From Bretschneidera sinensis (Eukaryota; Streptophyta; Magnoliopsida; Brassicales; Akaniaceae): a stretch of DNA of 64,000 nt. A program made the translations under genes and the position numbers. How positions within the stretch are numbered: position 1 is the first letter of the stretch; the number at the start of each line of letters is the position of its first letter. The DNA is taken from assembly GCA_023935145.1 (NCBI GenBank), contig CM043698.1, positions 39,643,501 to 39,707,500 of the forward strand, given 5' to 3'. This document shows positions 33,406 to 44,441 of the stretch, piece after piece. Under the pieces are notes generated by a model, which did not search any database, was not told the origin of the DNA, and saw only the letters and a program-made list of their open reading frames with translations.

Positions 33406-34239
33406 ATGACAGAAGCTCAATATACTTGTCTAGATGCTATGGAGAGGAAGCTAGATATGCTCATAAACGCCATGACTACTCAAAACATATCACCTAGTCC
33501 GCGAGGCAAACCACTCCAGGTATGTGCTATATGTTCTCGTTTTGATCACACTACTAACACTTGCCCTTTGTATTCATATACAGATCAAGAGCAAGCAAAT
33601 TATGAGGGACCGCACAATGCATATACAAATACCCACAATCCCGGATGGAAGCACCACCCCAACCTTTCATGGAGCAACACTCAAAATGTTCAAGGACAGC
33701 AACAATACTTCCAACCAGCAGCCCAACCAGTGCTGGAATCAGAAAATAGTAACCTAGAGAGTCTTATGAGGCAACTGATGATTTCACAAGAACAGTTCAT
33801 GATTGAGCAACGACAAATCAATACCAAGCATGAGCAAGCTATTCATATATTGGAAGTACAAATGGGGGAATTGGCTAAGGAGCTAAGTGAACAAAAGCAA
33901 GGTGTTGTTAAACAAGTCTTTCATGACCATCATATTGATCCCTTGGAGACCACCTTCACCCATTATTTCAAAGGATCAGATATTGAGCCAAAATCAGAAG
34001 ATGTTACTAAAGACCTCATTGAAACTATGCACCTTCTAGAGGCCTTTCCAAAGCATCCAAGTAAGTACACCGATCCATTTGACCATCATGTGCCTACTAA
34101 TATTATTTTCCCTTCTATTGTACAGGCACCTAACTTGGAATTCAAGCAGTTGTCAGAGCACTTACCATATGCTTATATGGGAGAGAATAAGACATTTCCT
34201 ATGCTAGCTGCTGCCACTCGTAGTTTTGGGGAAAAATAA
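33406..34239 (+). CDS. Element J ORF: gag C-terminal half fused to post-protease linker, 277 codons
   Basis: Open frame MTEAQYTCL...SFGEK. Residues ~8-25 match the end of the capsid region (AMERKLDMLINAM). A CCHC zinc knuckle follows at about residues 44-57 (CAICSRFDHTTNTC), then Asn/Gln-rich sequence, then a helical Gln-rich segment (~125-168, ISQEQFMIEQRQINTKHEQA). After EQKQG the frame joins VVKQVFHDHHIDPLETT, which in D and G lies beyond the protease, so the protease was removed without breaking the frame. The capsid domain is also missing. A retained RNA-binding knuckle suggests a role in RNA packaging; this is inference. ATG at 33406 is the first in frame. Confidence 0.75.
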   Translation: MTEAQYTCLDAMERKLDMLINAMTTQNISPSPRGKPLQVCAICSRFDHTTNTCPLYSYTDQEQANYEGPHNAYTNTHNPGWKHHPNLSWSNTQNVQGQQQYFQPAAQPVLESENSNLESLMRQLMISQEQFMIEQRQINTKHEQAIHILEVQMGELAKELSEQKQGVVKQVFHDHHIDPLETTFTHYFKGSDIEPKSEDVTKDLIETMHLLEAFPKHPSKYTDPFDHHVPTNIIFPSIVQAPNLEFKQLSEHLPYAYMGENKTFPMLAAATRSFGEK

Positions 34240-35635
34240 GGCTTGGTCCGGCTGAAGACGTTAAACTTAGCGCTCATGGGAGGCACCCCACAGCTTATCC
34301 TTTTATTTTTATTATTTTACATATTTATTGTTATTTATTTATTTTAATTACTTCTTGTTTTCCCGTATTACGTTATTTTTTCTTTTTTAGGGACAATGTG
34401 TGCATCCATTCAAGTTTGGGGGTACACTATGAGCCATGCCGACCTAGCTAGTTCTCCATCTCCCAGGTCAGCTCTTTCCTTGTTATTCACACATTGGGGA
34501 CAATGTGTAATTTAAGTTTGGGGGTATGGGAGACACATTCACACACTACACTATGTCCTACATTTTTAGTTCTGTTGTTATTTTCATAGATAAATGCATG
34601 TTCATTCTGTCCAATAAACTTTTTTTTTGTGATCTAAACAAAATGTTATGATTCGACTTCATCAGTGAGCTTAACACTTTGAACATATAGGCCAATAAAC
34701 AAGTTTTGAACCTAGATCATTGCCCTTTTGGCATTTAAGAATTCACAAGTTTAACTTGAACTATCACGAGCACATTAACACATGCTGTGTGGGGTATGAC
34801 ATGATATTTGGATTGGTATGTTTCTTTTGCTTGACTGTGAACTAGATGACCTATTAGATTGACATTTTGGCATATAAAAATAGAAAAGATTGATTCGTGC
34901 TCAAAAAGAAAAAATGCTCCTAATGATCAATAAAAACAAATCTTCCGCTGAGTAACTGGCCCTCTTGCCTCAGTAAGCATTGAGTGCCACGTCAAAAGGT
35001 GAAAAATCTTAAGTGATCATTAAAAAAGAATTTTTCGCTGAGTAACTGGCCTTCTTGCCTCAATAAGCATTGAGTATCACGTCAAAGGTGGAAAATTCTA
35101 AATAGTAGCATAAAAATCAGTTAGTTTCGTAGCCTTGTTGACTCGAGCCAGTAAGTCCTTAGGGGTGTCTTTACACCTAATGCCCTAAAACCATCTGGTT
35201 TGGGAGTCATTGGCCAAACACTCGTTACACGAGTCATCAAGAAAGCTTAAAGGAACTAACTTGGCAAAAATCTCGCAAATAAAAGTCTATGCCATATTTG
35301 TTGACTCTAATAGGAAGTTTGGTGAATCTTGAGTCATCGAAACACTACCCATTTGAATTTCTTGGAAACTCAATTTTTTATGTGCTAATCACCACACACC
35401 GAAGTCAAACTTGTGATATCTTAGAATACCTAGTGAATATGATTTACGTTCAACACTCTTATTCATTGCAGATATATGTTTACACTTGTTAAGCTTGCTC
35501 ATGAATGCGCATCATTGTTTCGTGTAAAATCTAGATTTTTTTATTGACACTATGAACATTGGATTTATCTATATTTCTGTTTTAGTTTTTAATTTAGTAT
35601 TGCTAAGGGACTAGCAATATGTAAGTTTGGGGGTG
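34240..35635 (+). other. Element J conserved 3' untranslated block and polypurine tract
   Basis: Begins close to GGCTGAAGACGTTAAAC, the same place where L resumes after its deletion. Contains AAGTTTGGGGG at 34412, 34514 and 35623 (the last next to the LTR), the hairpin CACATTGGGGACAATGTG at 34490-34507, the duplicated CTGAGTAACTGGCC unit (34945-35100) and the GGTGT-CTTT-ACACC hairpin near 35165. Confidence 0.85.
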
Positions 35636-36978
35636 TGATAGACGCTTAAATATACATATTTAAGCCCCCTTATTTACACTTGTTAGATCCTTTATTACAT
35701 TAATTTGGTATCTTTTACTCCATTTGTGTGTTTTACATGTTTTTATAGGGTCTTGGAGAAAAAGAAGCAGTTTTGGCACTTTAAGGAAGAAATCTAGAAG
35801 CCCTGAAGCACTTTCTAGACAACGTGCGATCGAGCGCACATACAATCGTGCGCACACTTATAGGATCGAGCGCACACTGCGATCGAGCGCAAGGACACAT
35901 GCGATCGAGCGTAAATGTACAGGCGTGAATAGTAAACTGCAGAACCCTATTTTGGAAATAACCCTATTTTGGAAATAACTCTATTTTGGAAATAAAGGAG
36001 TTTTGTGTTTTAGGAAAGTTTAGAAACTCATGAGTCTATTAGGACTTCTCAAGGACCTATAAATACACTTGTAAACTCACACACAAAAACACACCTTAGA
36101 TAGTAAACACTTTTCTCTTTTCTTTTCTTGGAGTGGAGAGCTTGGGAGAGAATTGATGCCTCTTCTCTCGGGTTTATTCTTCTCCCTTATGTTTTTTTTA
36201 ATTATGTTTGTTTCAGTTAGTATGTGTAACTAACTCTCTTATAGGGCTCGATTGAAGCCCTAGTTATGCATTCCCATATTTTTATTGATTAAATCTTTGC
36301 ATAGCTTATTATGTTACTTAACTTGATTAACACCTGTGCTTATTTACATTCCTCATATGTATGTGTAAGGCCAACGTATGCATGTGGTATGGATAGGTTA
36401 GTTAGATCAATTTGGATGACCGAGTCCTGGGTCTAACATTAGTAACAAGGGACCATCTTATCCGGATACCCGGGTTAATCAACATGGGAAACCGGGAGTA
36501 GATACCATGCCCTAGGTCTCATGTGGTTGTCGATTTCCACAGTACCTATGCTTTCTTAAGGAACAACTCAAGCAGATACCATGCTGAATCCCTTAAGGAA
36601 GAAAAGAGTTAGAGTAGATACCATGCCTAACTCGTTGCTTAGGGAAATCAATAGCTTAAGGAGTAGATACCATGCCCTTAGGTTGGCAAACAGTAGGTAC
36701 ACATAATATGGCTAGAGCACTGATACTTTATACAAAATCGGGAATGTATGACTAGTGGTGGATATCAAAGCCCTATGTCTTTATTATTATCAAATCACCC
36801 TTTAGTTTATTATTTCTATCTTTTTACATTGCAATTATAATTCTAAATCGAACTTTACCAATCCCTGTGGAGATGATCTTGCATTCGCACACTATGCTAC
36901 ACTATTGACCTTGTGCACTTGCAAGTAAACAAAGTCCGATCATTCACCTATTTTATTTAGGTATATTATCGCACAACA
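35636..36978 (+). repeat. 3' LTR of gypsy J
   Basis: 1343 bp, preceded by the polypurine tract. Near-identical to 31755-33118 apart from the missing 21-bp repeat unit and scattered substitutions, mostly transitions. Confidence 0.94.
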
Positions 36979-38400
36979 GCCATCATGTATTGCATATCAA
37001 CCTAAAGCGGAAGGCAACTACTACATATCTCCGTAAATATTGAGTGCTTGGACTCACTTTAGGGGTACACCTAATGAGGATCCACACTTGCACCTTCGAG
37101 AGTTCTTTGATCTTTGCAAGTTCCAGCACATCCGAGGCCTAGACCAAGAAGGAATAAGGTTAATTCAGTTCCCTTTTTCCCTAAAAGATAATGCTAAACT
37201 AAGGTACAATTCTTTGCCTGCAATTTCTATCCACACTTAGGAGGAGTTGGCTAGCAAATTTCTAAGGAAGTTTTTCCCAGCCCAAAAGACGAGGCAAATG
37301 AGGAAAGAGATTTAGTTCTTCCAACAAAAGGATGGCGACCTCTTCTTCGAAGCATGGGGAGACTTCAACGAGCTGTTACTCAAATGCCCACATCACAACC
37401 TACCTCAAGATGAACTAGTACAAGCTTTTTATGAAGGTTTGAGTGATACTAACAAAAGTATTGTTGATTCAGGTTGTGGAGGAGTGCTGATGGAGAAAAG
37501 CAGCAAAGAAGCTATGGAGCTCTTTGAAACACTAAGCAAACACACTTAGCAGTTCCCCTCTTGAGGTAGACATATAAAGAGTAAGGGTATGTATGAGGTA
37601 AATTTAAATGGAGGATCTTCTCCACAAATAGCTGCGGTGGAGAGGAAACTAGACCTGTTGGTTAAAGCCATGGCTGCTCAGAATGCCTCATCTAGCCTAC
37701 CAGCTACACCACTCTAGGTATGCGTGATATGTTCCTAATTTGATCATCACACTGATACTTATCATTTGTATTCATCTGCAGATCCGGAACAAGCCAATTA
37801 TGTGGGACCTAACAACTATCCACCAAAGAACAACCCATATGCAAACACTTATAACCCAGGATGGTGAAACCACCCAAATTTCTCGTGGAACAACAATCAA
37901 AATACCCTTAACCAGCAAGGGCAGCAACGAAACTCCCAACCAGTAGCCCATACTACTCCCGAAACAAAGAAAAATGACCTTGAAAGTCTTGTGAGATAAC
38001 TGGCCACTCAGCAGCAGCAATTAATGACATCATAAGATCAGTTCATGGCGGATGAAAGGAAATTCCGGACAGAACTTAGACAAACCACAGTAAAACATGA
38101 ACAAGCCATACAACAGCTAGAGGTACAAATGGGACAACTAGCTAAAGAGCTCAGTGGCAGAAAGCAAAGTGAACTTTCAGCTCAAACACTACCTAACCTT
38201 GGGGGGCATCAACAACTAAAGGCTATCACAACTTTGAGAAATGGCAAAGTGATAGGGTTCGACGAGTCTGCAACAGCATCCAAAGAGAAACCATCAGCAT
38301 CAAGGGTAAGTTAAACAAAGAAGGTGAATGCTCCACCTTCCCATAAAGGTTAGTAAAACAAAAGAAAGACAATAAACTAATTGATATTTTTGAAACCTTG
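36979..38400 (+). pseudogene. Gypsy G gag, main part
   Basis: Resumes after J with IAYQPKAEGNYYISP. The capsid domain is present (HLREFFDLCKFQHIRGL, FPAQKTRQMRKEI, DELVQAFYEGLSDTNK). The zinc knuckle near 37715-37760 is damaged: CVICS*FDHHTDTY, with a stop and the last Cys changed to Tyr. The Gln-rich linker follows (38045-38314 open). About a dozen stops are present and nearly all sit at CAG, CAA, CGA or TGG codons. Length and order match A and D. Confidence 0.86.
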
Positions 38401-39304
38401 CGGAAAGTTGAAATTAACATTCCTTTATTAGATGCAATTCACCAAATACCTGCCTATGCTAAGTTCCTAAAAGATTGTTGCACTCATAAGAGAAAGTTTC
38501 AAGAGCATGAAACAATAGCATTAACTGAAGAAGTAAGTGCTGCGCTATTAAGAAAACTCCCACCGAAACTGAAAGATCCGGGTAGTTTTACTATTCCCTG
38601 TAGAATAGGTGATCAGCTGTTTGAAAGAGCATTACTAGATTTTGGAGCGGGTGTAAACTTATTACCATACATGGTATTGGAAACCCTAGGTTTGGGGGAG
38701 CTACAATCGACTTCCATTACCTTACAGTTGGCAGATAGGAGTATTAAATGACCTAGGGGTATTCTTGAGGATGTCCTAGTAAAGGTTGGTAAGTTCATTT
38801 TACCTGTTGATTTCATTGTGCTAGATATGGAGGAATGCCCTATGCCATTACCCCTGCCCATCATATTAGGGAGACCCTTCATGAAAACTGTCAATACTAA
38901 GATTTGTGTGAAAAAAGGGCATAGTGAGTATGAAGATCAATGGTGAGAAAATAGAATTTAAAATACTTGATGCATTAAAACTACCTCGAAATGATTTGGA
39001 ATGCTTTAATGCATGTATGATACAAAATTTTGTCGAGCAAGCTTTTCAGATCCAACACATTGATCCATTTGAGACCACACTCACTCATGGCTTCACAGAA
39101 GATGATATTAAGCAATAACTTGAAGATGTGACTAATGACATCATTGAAGCTGTGCACCTCCTTGAGACTCCTCCAAAACACTGAAGTAAGTATGCTCCTC
39201 CATTTGAATCTCTCATACCTACTAATGCTACTCTTCTGACTTCTATTGTCCAGGCACCAACTTTGGAACTGAAGTAGCTCCTAGAACATCTCACTTATGC
39301 TTAT
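38401..39304 (+). pseudogene. Gypsy G protease and linker to RT
   Basis: A 117-codon stretch from 38398 carries the pre-protease block (NIPLLDAIHQIPAYAKFLKD) and the protease active site ALLDFGAGVNLLPY near 38632-38673. After one stop the reading continues to [13 protein letters not shown], then shifts frame near 38920. The linker with IDPFETTLTHGF follows to 39118 and beyond. The protease would mature Gag-Pol in the particle. Confidence 0.84.
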
Positions 39305-40074
39305 TTGGGAGAGAAGAAGATTTTACCTGTGATCGTAGCTGCTAATTTGAGTATTGGAGAAGAAGAGAAATTATTAAGAGTTCTTAGGGAGCATAAATCT
39401 GCCATTGGATTGACCATTGCTGACATTAAAGGGATAAGTCTAACCAAGTGCATGCATAGAATCTACCTTGAGGATGAAGCGAGGCCCACTCGAGATGCTC
39501 AAAGAAGACTTAACCCACATATGAAGAGGTAGTAAAAGCCGAGGTATTAAAGCTACTAGATGTTGGCATTATCTACCCCATATCAGACAGTAAATGGGTG
39601 AGTCCGGTCCAACTTGTTCCTAAAAAGAGTGGGATTACCGTTGTAAAAAATGAAAATGAGGAGCTCATACCTACAAGAAAAAAAACAAGTTGGAGAGTAT
39701 GCATTGATTACCGGAAATTGAACAAAGTAACTAGAAAAGATCATTTCCCCCTACCATTCATTGATCAGATGTTAGAGAGATTAGTCGGTCACAGCTATTA
39801 CTGCTTCTTGGATGGGTGCAGTGGGTACAACCAAATTGCCGTAGCACCCGAGGATCAAGAAAAGACTACCTTCACATGTCCCTTTGGTACATTTGCTTAT
39901 CAAAGAATGTCATTCGATTTATGCAACGCACCAGCCACTTTTCAAAGATCTATGATGAGCATTTTTTTCGATATGGTGGAGAAGTACATTGAGGTATTCA
40001 TGGATGATTTTAGTGTCTTTGGTTCCACTTTTGATGAATGCCTAAGTCATTTGGAGAGTGTCCTAAAGAGATGT
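39305..40074 (+). pseudogene. Gypsy G reverse transcriptase, N-terminal and palm region
   Basis: Starts with the gypsy RT entry (LREHKSAIGLTIADIKGIS, RRLNPHM), a break near 39530, then a 159-codon open stretch (39598-40077). That stretch has WRVCIDYRKLN, HFPLPFIDQMLERL, YCFLDGCSGYNQI with the first catalytic Asp, TFTCPFGTFAYQRM and EVFMDDFSVFG with the catalytic DD. It is split at 40074 by solo LTR K. Confidence 0.92.
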
Positions 40075-41397
40075 TGATGAGTGCCAAATATTGCATATTT
40101 TGGCCCTTTAATTTACATTTGTTAGCTTAGTAATTTGTTACTTTGAGTTGTTTTCATTGTTTTTCAGGTTTACAAGCACTGGGAAAAGAGTTTCACTAAA
40201 ATTGCCAAAATTGCCTTACAGATCAGTCATTTTTGTGGATTTTACTGTATTGATTCCGGAGGAACCAGGAGATGAGCCATATATGGTTGGAAAGATCCGG
40301 AAGTCTATTTTCTGAGGGATTTTACGGCTTGCAAAAACGATTTTTCTAGAGAAAGTTATGGCCATTTTAGTAAACAAGGTTCAAGCTGAAGAAGTCTAGT
40401 GCGCTCGATCGCACCAGACTTGCGATCGATCGCAAATGCGCTCTTGCACATCCCACATCGGTTAAAAATGCTCTGTAGTGAGCCAATGTGCGCTCGAGCG
40501 CACCAGAGTGCGATCGATCGCACTCGGGCAGTATCCCACATCGATTTTGAAACCCATTGTGCTCCGGGACTCCCCCTATATAAACACCATCTGACCTCAT
40601 CATTCAGTGTACAATTCCTAAGCCACTTTGGTGTTTACCGGTGGACTTCCGCCAGCATTCTGGTGGATCCCGAAGGCATTGCTACCACGAGGGGAAGCGC
40701 CGCCCGTCAGCGAGTGGAATTTCTCTCATGTAAAGTTGTTTATTTATTTATTTATATTCAGTTGTTTTAGTTTAAATGTTTAGTACTTGTTATTATAGTT
40801 TTATAATTATGAGTGGCTAGACTCTTCAGCTAAGGTTGAAGATGAAGCCCCGCCGTTGTTTGGCGTAGTAGTTCAGATTTGCTTGTACAAATCTGACAAT
40901 TTTTAGTATAAATGTTCTGTCAATTATTTGAGTTAATCTTATAATTGATTGAGTTTAAATTGTCTGTTGGATTTTCTTTGTGTTTCATCTGATGGATACA
41001 TTGAATGCTTTTCGATTAAATTGGATTCCCTTTGTGATTTGTTAAGAGCGGATACATCGGGTGCTTTTGGTTTAGTTGGGATATTCTTTGTTTTTTGTCT
41101 TATAGTTGGATTCATTGAATGTTTTGATAGGCTATATTTTTAGAACATGTATGCTTAACTTTGGTGGGGTGGATTTGGAAACCTTAGTGCCTTTTTTATT
41201 AGTTTTTAAATCAATTTAATTTAGTTTTAATTTATTTTGCAATATCATTCTGAAATTTGGAACTAGGTTAAAATAGAGTTAGTTTAGATTAAAAATTATA
41301 TTTTCACAACGCAATTCCCTGTGGATTCGACCTCGCACTTGCACACGCTATACTGCAAACGACTCGTGCGCTTGCGAGTAATTTAAAACTCACAACA
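40075..41397 (+). repeat. Solo LTR K, inserted in G RT
   Basis: 1323 bp, TGATGAGTGCC to CTCACAACA, with perfect target duplication GATGT (40070-40074, 41398-41402). Same LTR family as element L, but with a CGATCG array at 40398-40530 that L lacks. No internal region remains. The start is shared with A/D/G type LTRs only in the first bases; the body differs. Confidence 0.93.
40450..40584 (+). promoter_or_regulatory. snRNA-type promoter elements in LTR K: two USE words and TATA box
   Basis: ATCCCACATCG occurs at 40450-40460 and 40533-40543 and fits the plant snRNA upstream sequence element RTCCCACATCG exactly. TATATAAA starts at 40577, 33 bp after the second copy. In plant snRNA genes about 33-34 bp between USE and TATA marks RNA polymerase II transcription. 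L has the same layout in both LTRs. Confidence 0.7.
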
Positions 41398-42401
41398 GAT
41401 GTGAAGAAAGTAACTTAGTGCTGAATTGGGAGAAATGTCACTTCATGGTTCAACAAGGTATTGTGTTGGGTCACTCCATCTCCAACAGAGGTATTAAGGT
41501 AGACAAGGCTAAAATAGACATCATTTCAAAGCTACGTCCCCCTCTCACAGTCAAGGGCATTAGAAGTTTCCTTGGACATGCCAGTTTCTAGAGAAGATTC
41601 ATCAAGGATTTCTCCAAAATCTCGAGACCTCTTTATGCATTGTTGGCTAAAGATACCAAGTTTGAATGGAATGATAACTGTATGCAAGCTTTCAACACAT
41701 TAAAGGATGTTCTCAACTCTGCACTGATAATGATGGCACCAGATTGGAATCTTCCTTTCAAATTAATGTGCGATGCTAGTGACTTCGCCTTGGGAGCTGT
41801 CTTAGGTCAAAGAGTCAATAAGGTACCTCATGCTATTTACTATGCTTCTAGAACTTTAAATGATGCTCAGCTTAACTATTCTACTACTAAAAAAGAATTA
41901 TTAGCTGTTATTTTTGCTTTAGAGAAGTTTAAGTTATATCTTATTGGTTCTAAGGTTATTGTATTCACTGACCATGCTACTTTGAGATATCTGTTTTTTA
42001 AGAAAGATGCAAAGCCTAGGTTAATCAGATGGATACTCCTATTACAAGAATTTGATTTGGAAATCAAAGACAAGAAAGGCAGTGAGAATGTAGTTGCAGA
42101 TCATTTGTCAAGGCTACCATATGAGAATGACGATAATGAGCTGCCTTTGAATGAGAACTTCTCTGATGAACAATTGTTCGCACTAGAGGTAAAACTTCCA
42201 TGGTATGCTGATATAGTAAATTATCTAACTGCTAAGGTTCTTCCCCCAGGCATGACCACACAAGAAAATATGCGGCTAATAGCTCTGTCAAGACACTATC
42301 ATTGGGATGATCCTTACCTCTTCAAATCCTGCCTCGATCAAATCGTCAGACGATGTATTCTAGAAGATGAGCACTTGAGCTTACTACAACACTGCCATTA
42401 G
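41398..42401 (+). pseudogene. Gypsy G RT thumb and RNase H
   Basis: Resumes with the RT end (NLVLNWEKCHFMV-like, near 41415-41460) and the [22 protein letters not shown] segment with a stop. A 253-codon open stretch (41640-42401) includes RNase [52 protein letters not shown] and VVADHLSRL, with the expected Asp and Glu residues. The end (LLQHCH) enters the integrase HHCC zinc domain. This is the longest open piece of pol in G. Confidence 0.92.
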
Positions 42402-43550
42402 TTTGCTTGTGGAGGACATTTTGGGGCAAAACGAACAACTCTTAAGGTACTACAATATGGTTTTTATTGGCCTAATCTGTTTAAAGATGCTTTTTTCCTT
42501 TTGCAGCTCATGTGATAGATGCCAGCGGATAGGTAACATCTTTTCCTGAAATCATATGCCCCTACAGAATATTCATATAGTGGAACTTTTTTATGTATAG
42601 GGCATTGATTTCATAGGTCCATTTCCTAACCCTTTTGGTTATTTATATATTCTTGTGGGTGTGGATTATGTGTCCAAATGGGTCGAGGCTGTCCCCTCAA
42701 AAACTAACGATCACAAAGTAGTTGTAAAGTTTCTACAGGCTAACATCTTTACATAATTTGGGACTCCAAGAGCAATTATCAGTGATGGGGGCAGCCACTT
42801 TCATCATCGCTCTTTTTTCCGAATTACTCCGAAAATATGGGATCACTCATAAAGTTGGCACCCCTTATCATCCCCAAACTAGTGGCCAAGTGGAGATAAG
42901 TAACCGAGAGATCAAAGGGATTTTAGAAGGATAGTGAAGCCTAATCGGAAGGATTGGTCTTTACGCTTAAATGATGCTTTATGGGCATATCAGACAGCTT
43001 ATAAGACTCCAATTGGCATGTCTCCCTACCGTTTAGTCTTGAGGAAAGCATGCCATCTCCCGGTAGAATTAGAGCATCGAGCATATTGGACCACAAAGCA
43101 GTTCAATTTTGACATGAAACAAGCGGGGGAGAAGAGGAAGCTAGATCTAAATGAGCTAGAAGAATTAAGATATGATGCCTATAAGAATGCCAAGCTGTAC
43201 AAAGAACGGACAAAAGCTTATCATGACAAATAACTAGTGAGGAAAGAGTTCCATGTGGGAGGTATTGAATATACGACTCAAGATTAAGACTGTTCCCAAG
43301 CAAGCTCAAGTCCCGATGGTATGGTCCTTATATGGTCACCAAGCTCTTCCCTCATGGTGCTTTAGAGGTCCGTGGTCCCAATGGAAATCAGCCCTTTACG
43401 ATAAATGGACACAGAGCCAAGCCATACCTCGATATTAACTTACCTCCAAGAGATGAAGACTTGACACTTGAATCTGTACAGTATACAGCTGAGATACAAG
43501 CACAGGAGCCACAAGAGGTGGACTTTAAGTGCTTCATTCCAAACAAGTAA
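42402..43550 (+). pseudogene. Gypsy G integrase
   Basis: The zinc-binding N-domain (HCH-FACGGHFGAKRT, then CDRCQRIGN) is followed by the catalytic core: [19 protein letters not shown] with the first Asp, then IISDGG with the second, and GQVEISNRE with the Glu near 42890. Frameshifts lie near 42500, 42800 and 42930. A 99-codon open stretch (42934-43233) covers the core end ([27 protein letters not shown]) and the helical C-terminal part. The remainder to about 43550 is the C-terminal domain in more than one frame. Confidence 0.88.
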
Positions 43551-43733
43551 CACTGTAGCACGAGAGTGCTTGAGCAATTCATATTCGATTACCCATACAG
43601 CTCAAGCACCTCTATTGAGGTTAATGGTACTGAGGCCACTAACGCATGGTAAGGTTGTATTGTTTTCACTTTATCATCCTAATCCTGGTAAGTTTCTATT
43701 TTTTTTCATGCATACTACTTGCGATCGAGTGCA

Positions 43734-44356
43734 CCATTCAGTATGCTCGAGCTCAAGAATGCGATCGAGTGCACTCCAATTGTGATCGAGCGCACTCGAG
43801 GTAGACAGGTTTGTGATAGACTTAAACACTTCACTCTTCACCCTCACTCACTCACCCTCTCTTAACTGTTCACTCACATCCTCTCAATTGCACTCTCCCG
43901 TTACAAACCACCACTCTCACACTCTCGACTCCAGCATCACCACACCACATCACCACCATCACCAACCATCACCACTAACCATCATCACCACCATTCAGCA
44001 CCGCCATGTCCCCCTCCCCATTACACATCCCCTCCATACACAAGGTATCCATTCAGTATGCTTGAGCTTAAAAGTGCGATCGAGCACACTCTAATTGTGA
44101 TTGAGTGCACTCGAGGCAGACAGGTTTGTGATAAACTTAAACACTTCACTCTTCACCCTCACTCACTCACCCTCTCTTCACTGTTCACTCATACCCTCTC
44201 GCTCGCACTCTCCCATTACAAACCACCACTCACACACTTTCGACTCTAGCATCATCACACCACATCACCACCATCACCAACCATCACCACTAACCATTCA
44301 GCACCGCCATGTCCCCCTCCCCATTACACATCCCCTCCATACACAAGGTATCCATT
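43734..44356 (+). repeat. 315-bp tandem duplication in the G spacer
   Basis: Two copies (43734-44048 and 44049 to about 44356), starting with CCATTCAGTATG and ending in ACACAAGGTATCC. The second copy lacks a short CATCATCACCAC run. The unit is C-rich with CACCAT/CACTCACC runs, which creates spurious open frames rich in His and Ser. Confidence 0.88.
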
Positions 44357-44398
44357 TTGTTCACACACACGGAGTTTAATGTTTTATTTGCACTTTCA

Positions 44399-44400
<2 letters not shown>

Positions 44401-44438
<38 letters not shown>
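44401..44438. repeat. (AT)19 microsatellite
   Basis: Perfect AT dinucleotide run inside the probable intron of G. Confidence 0.97.

Positions 44439-44441
<3 letters not shown>

Larger units (their letters stand above)
31755..36978 (+). mobile_element. Short non-autonomous gypsy element J
   Basis: 5.2-kb complete insertion with perfect target duplication GCCAT (31750-31754, 36979-36983). The internal region is only 2.5 kb: primer site, leader, one 277-codon ORF from the gag C-terminal half, and the 3' block. Protease, RT, RNase H, integrase and ORF3 are absent. The LTRs differ by one 21-bp unit and, by my count, fewer than about 20 substitutions, so it appears recent. It must have used enzymes of an autonomous relative. 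Confidence 0.94.

Noticed and set aside
40399..40770. 123-codon open frame in LTR K with alternating Ser/Arg/Ala
   Set aside because: It follows from translating the CGATCGAGCGCA array; such frames appear on both strands of every array.
43734..44356. CRISPR-like or satellite array
   Set aside because: Only two long copies in direct tandem, no regular spacer pattern, plant genome context.
43813..44379. His/Ser/Pro-rich open frames (SLFTLTHSPSL...) that look like a repeat protein
   Set aside because: They arise from CACCAT/CACTCACC runs in the 315-bp tandem duplication inside the non-coding spacer of G; D has no counterpart.
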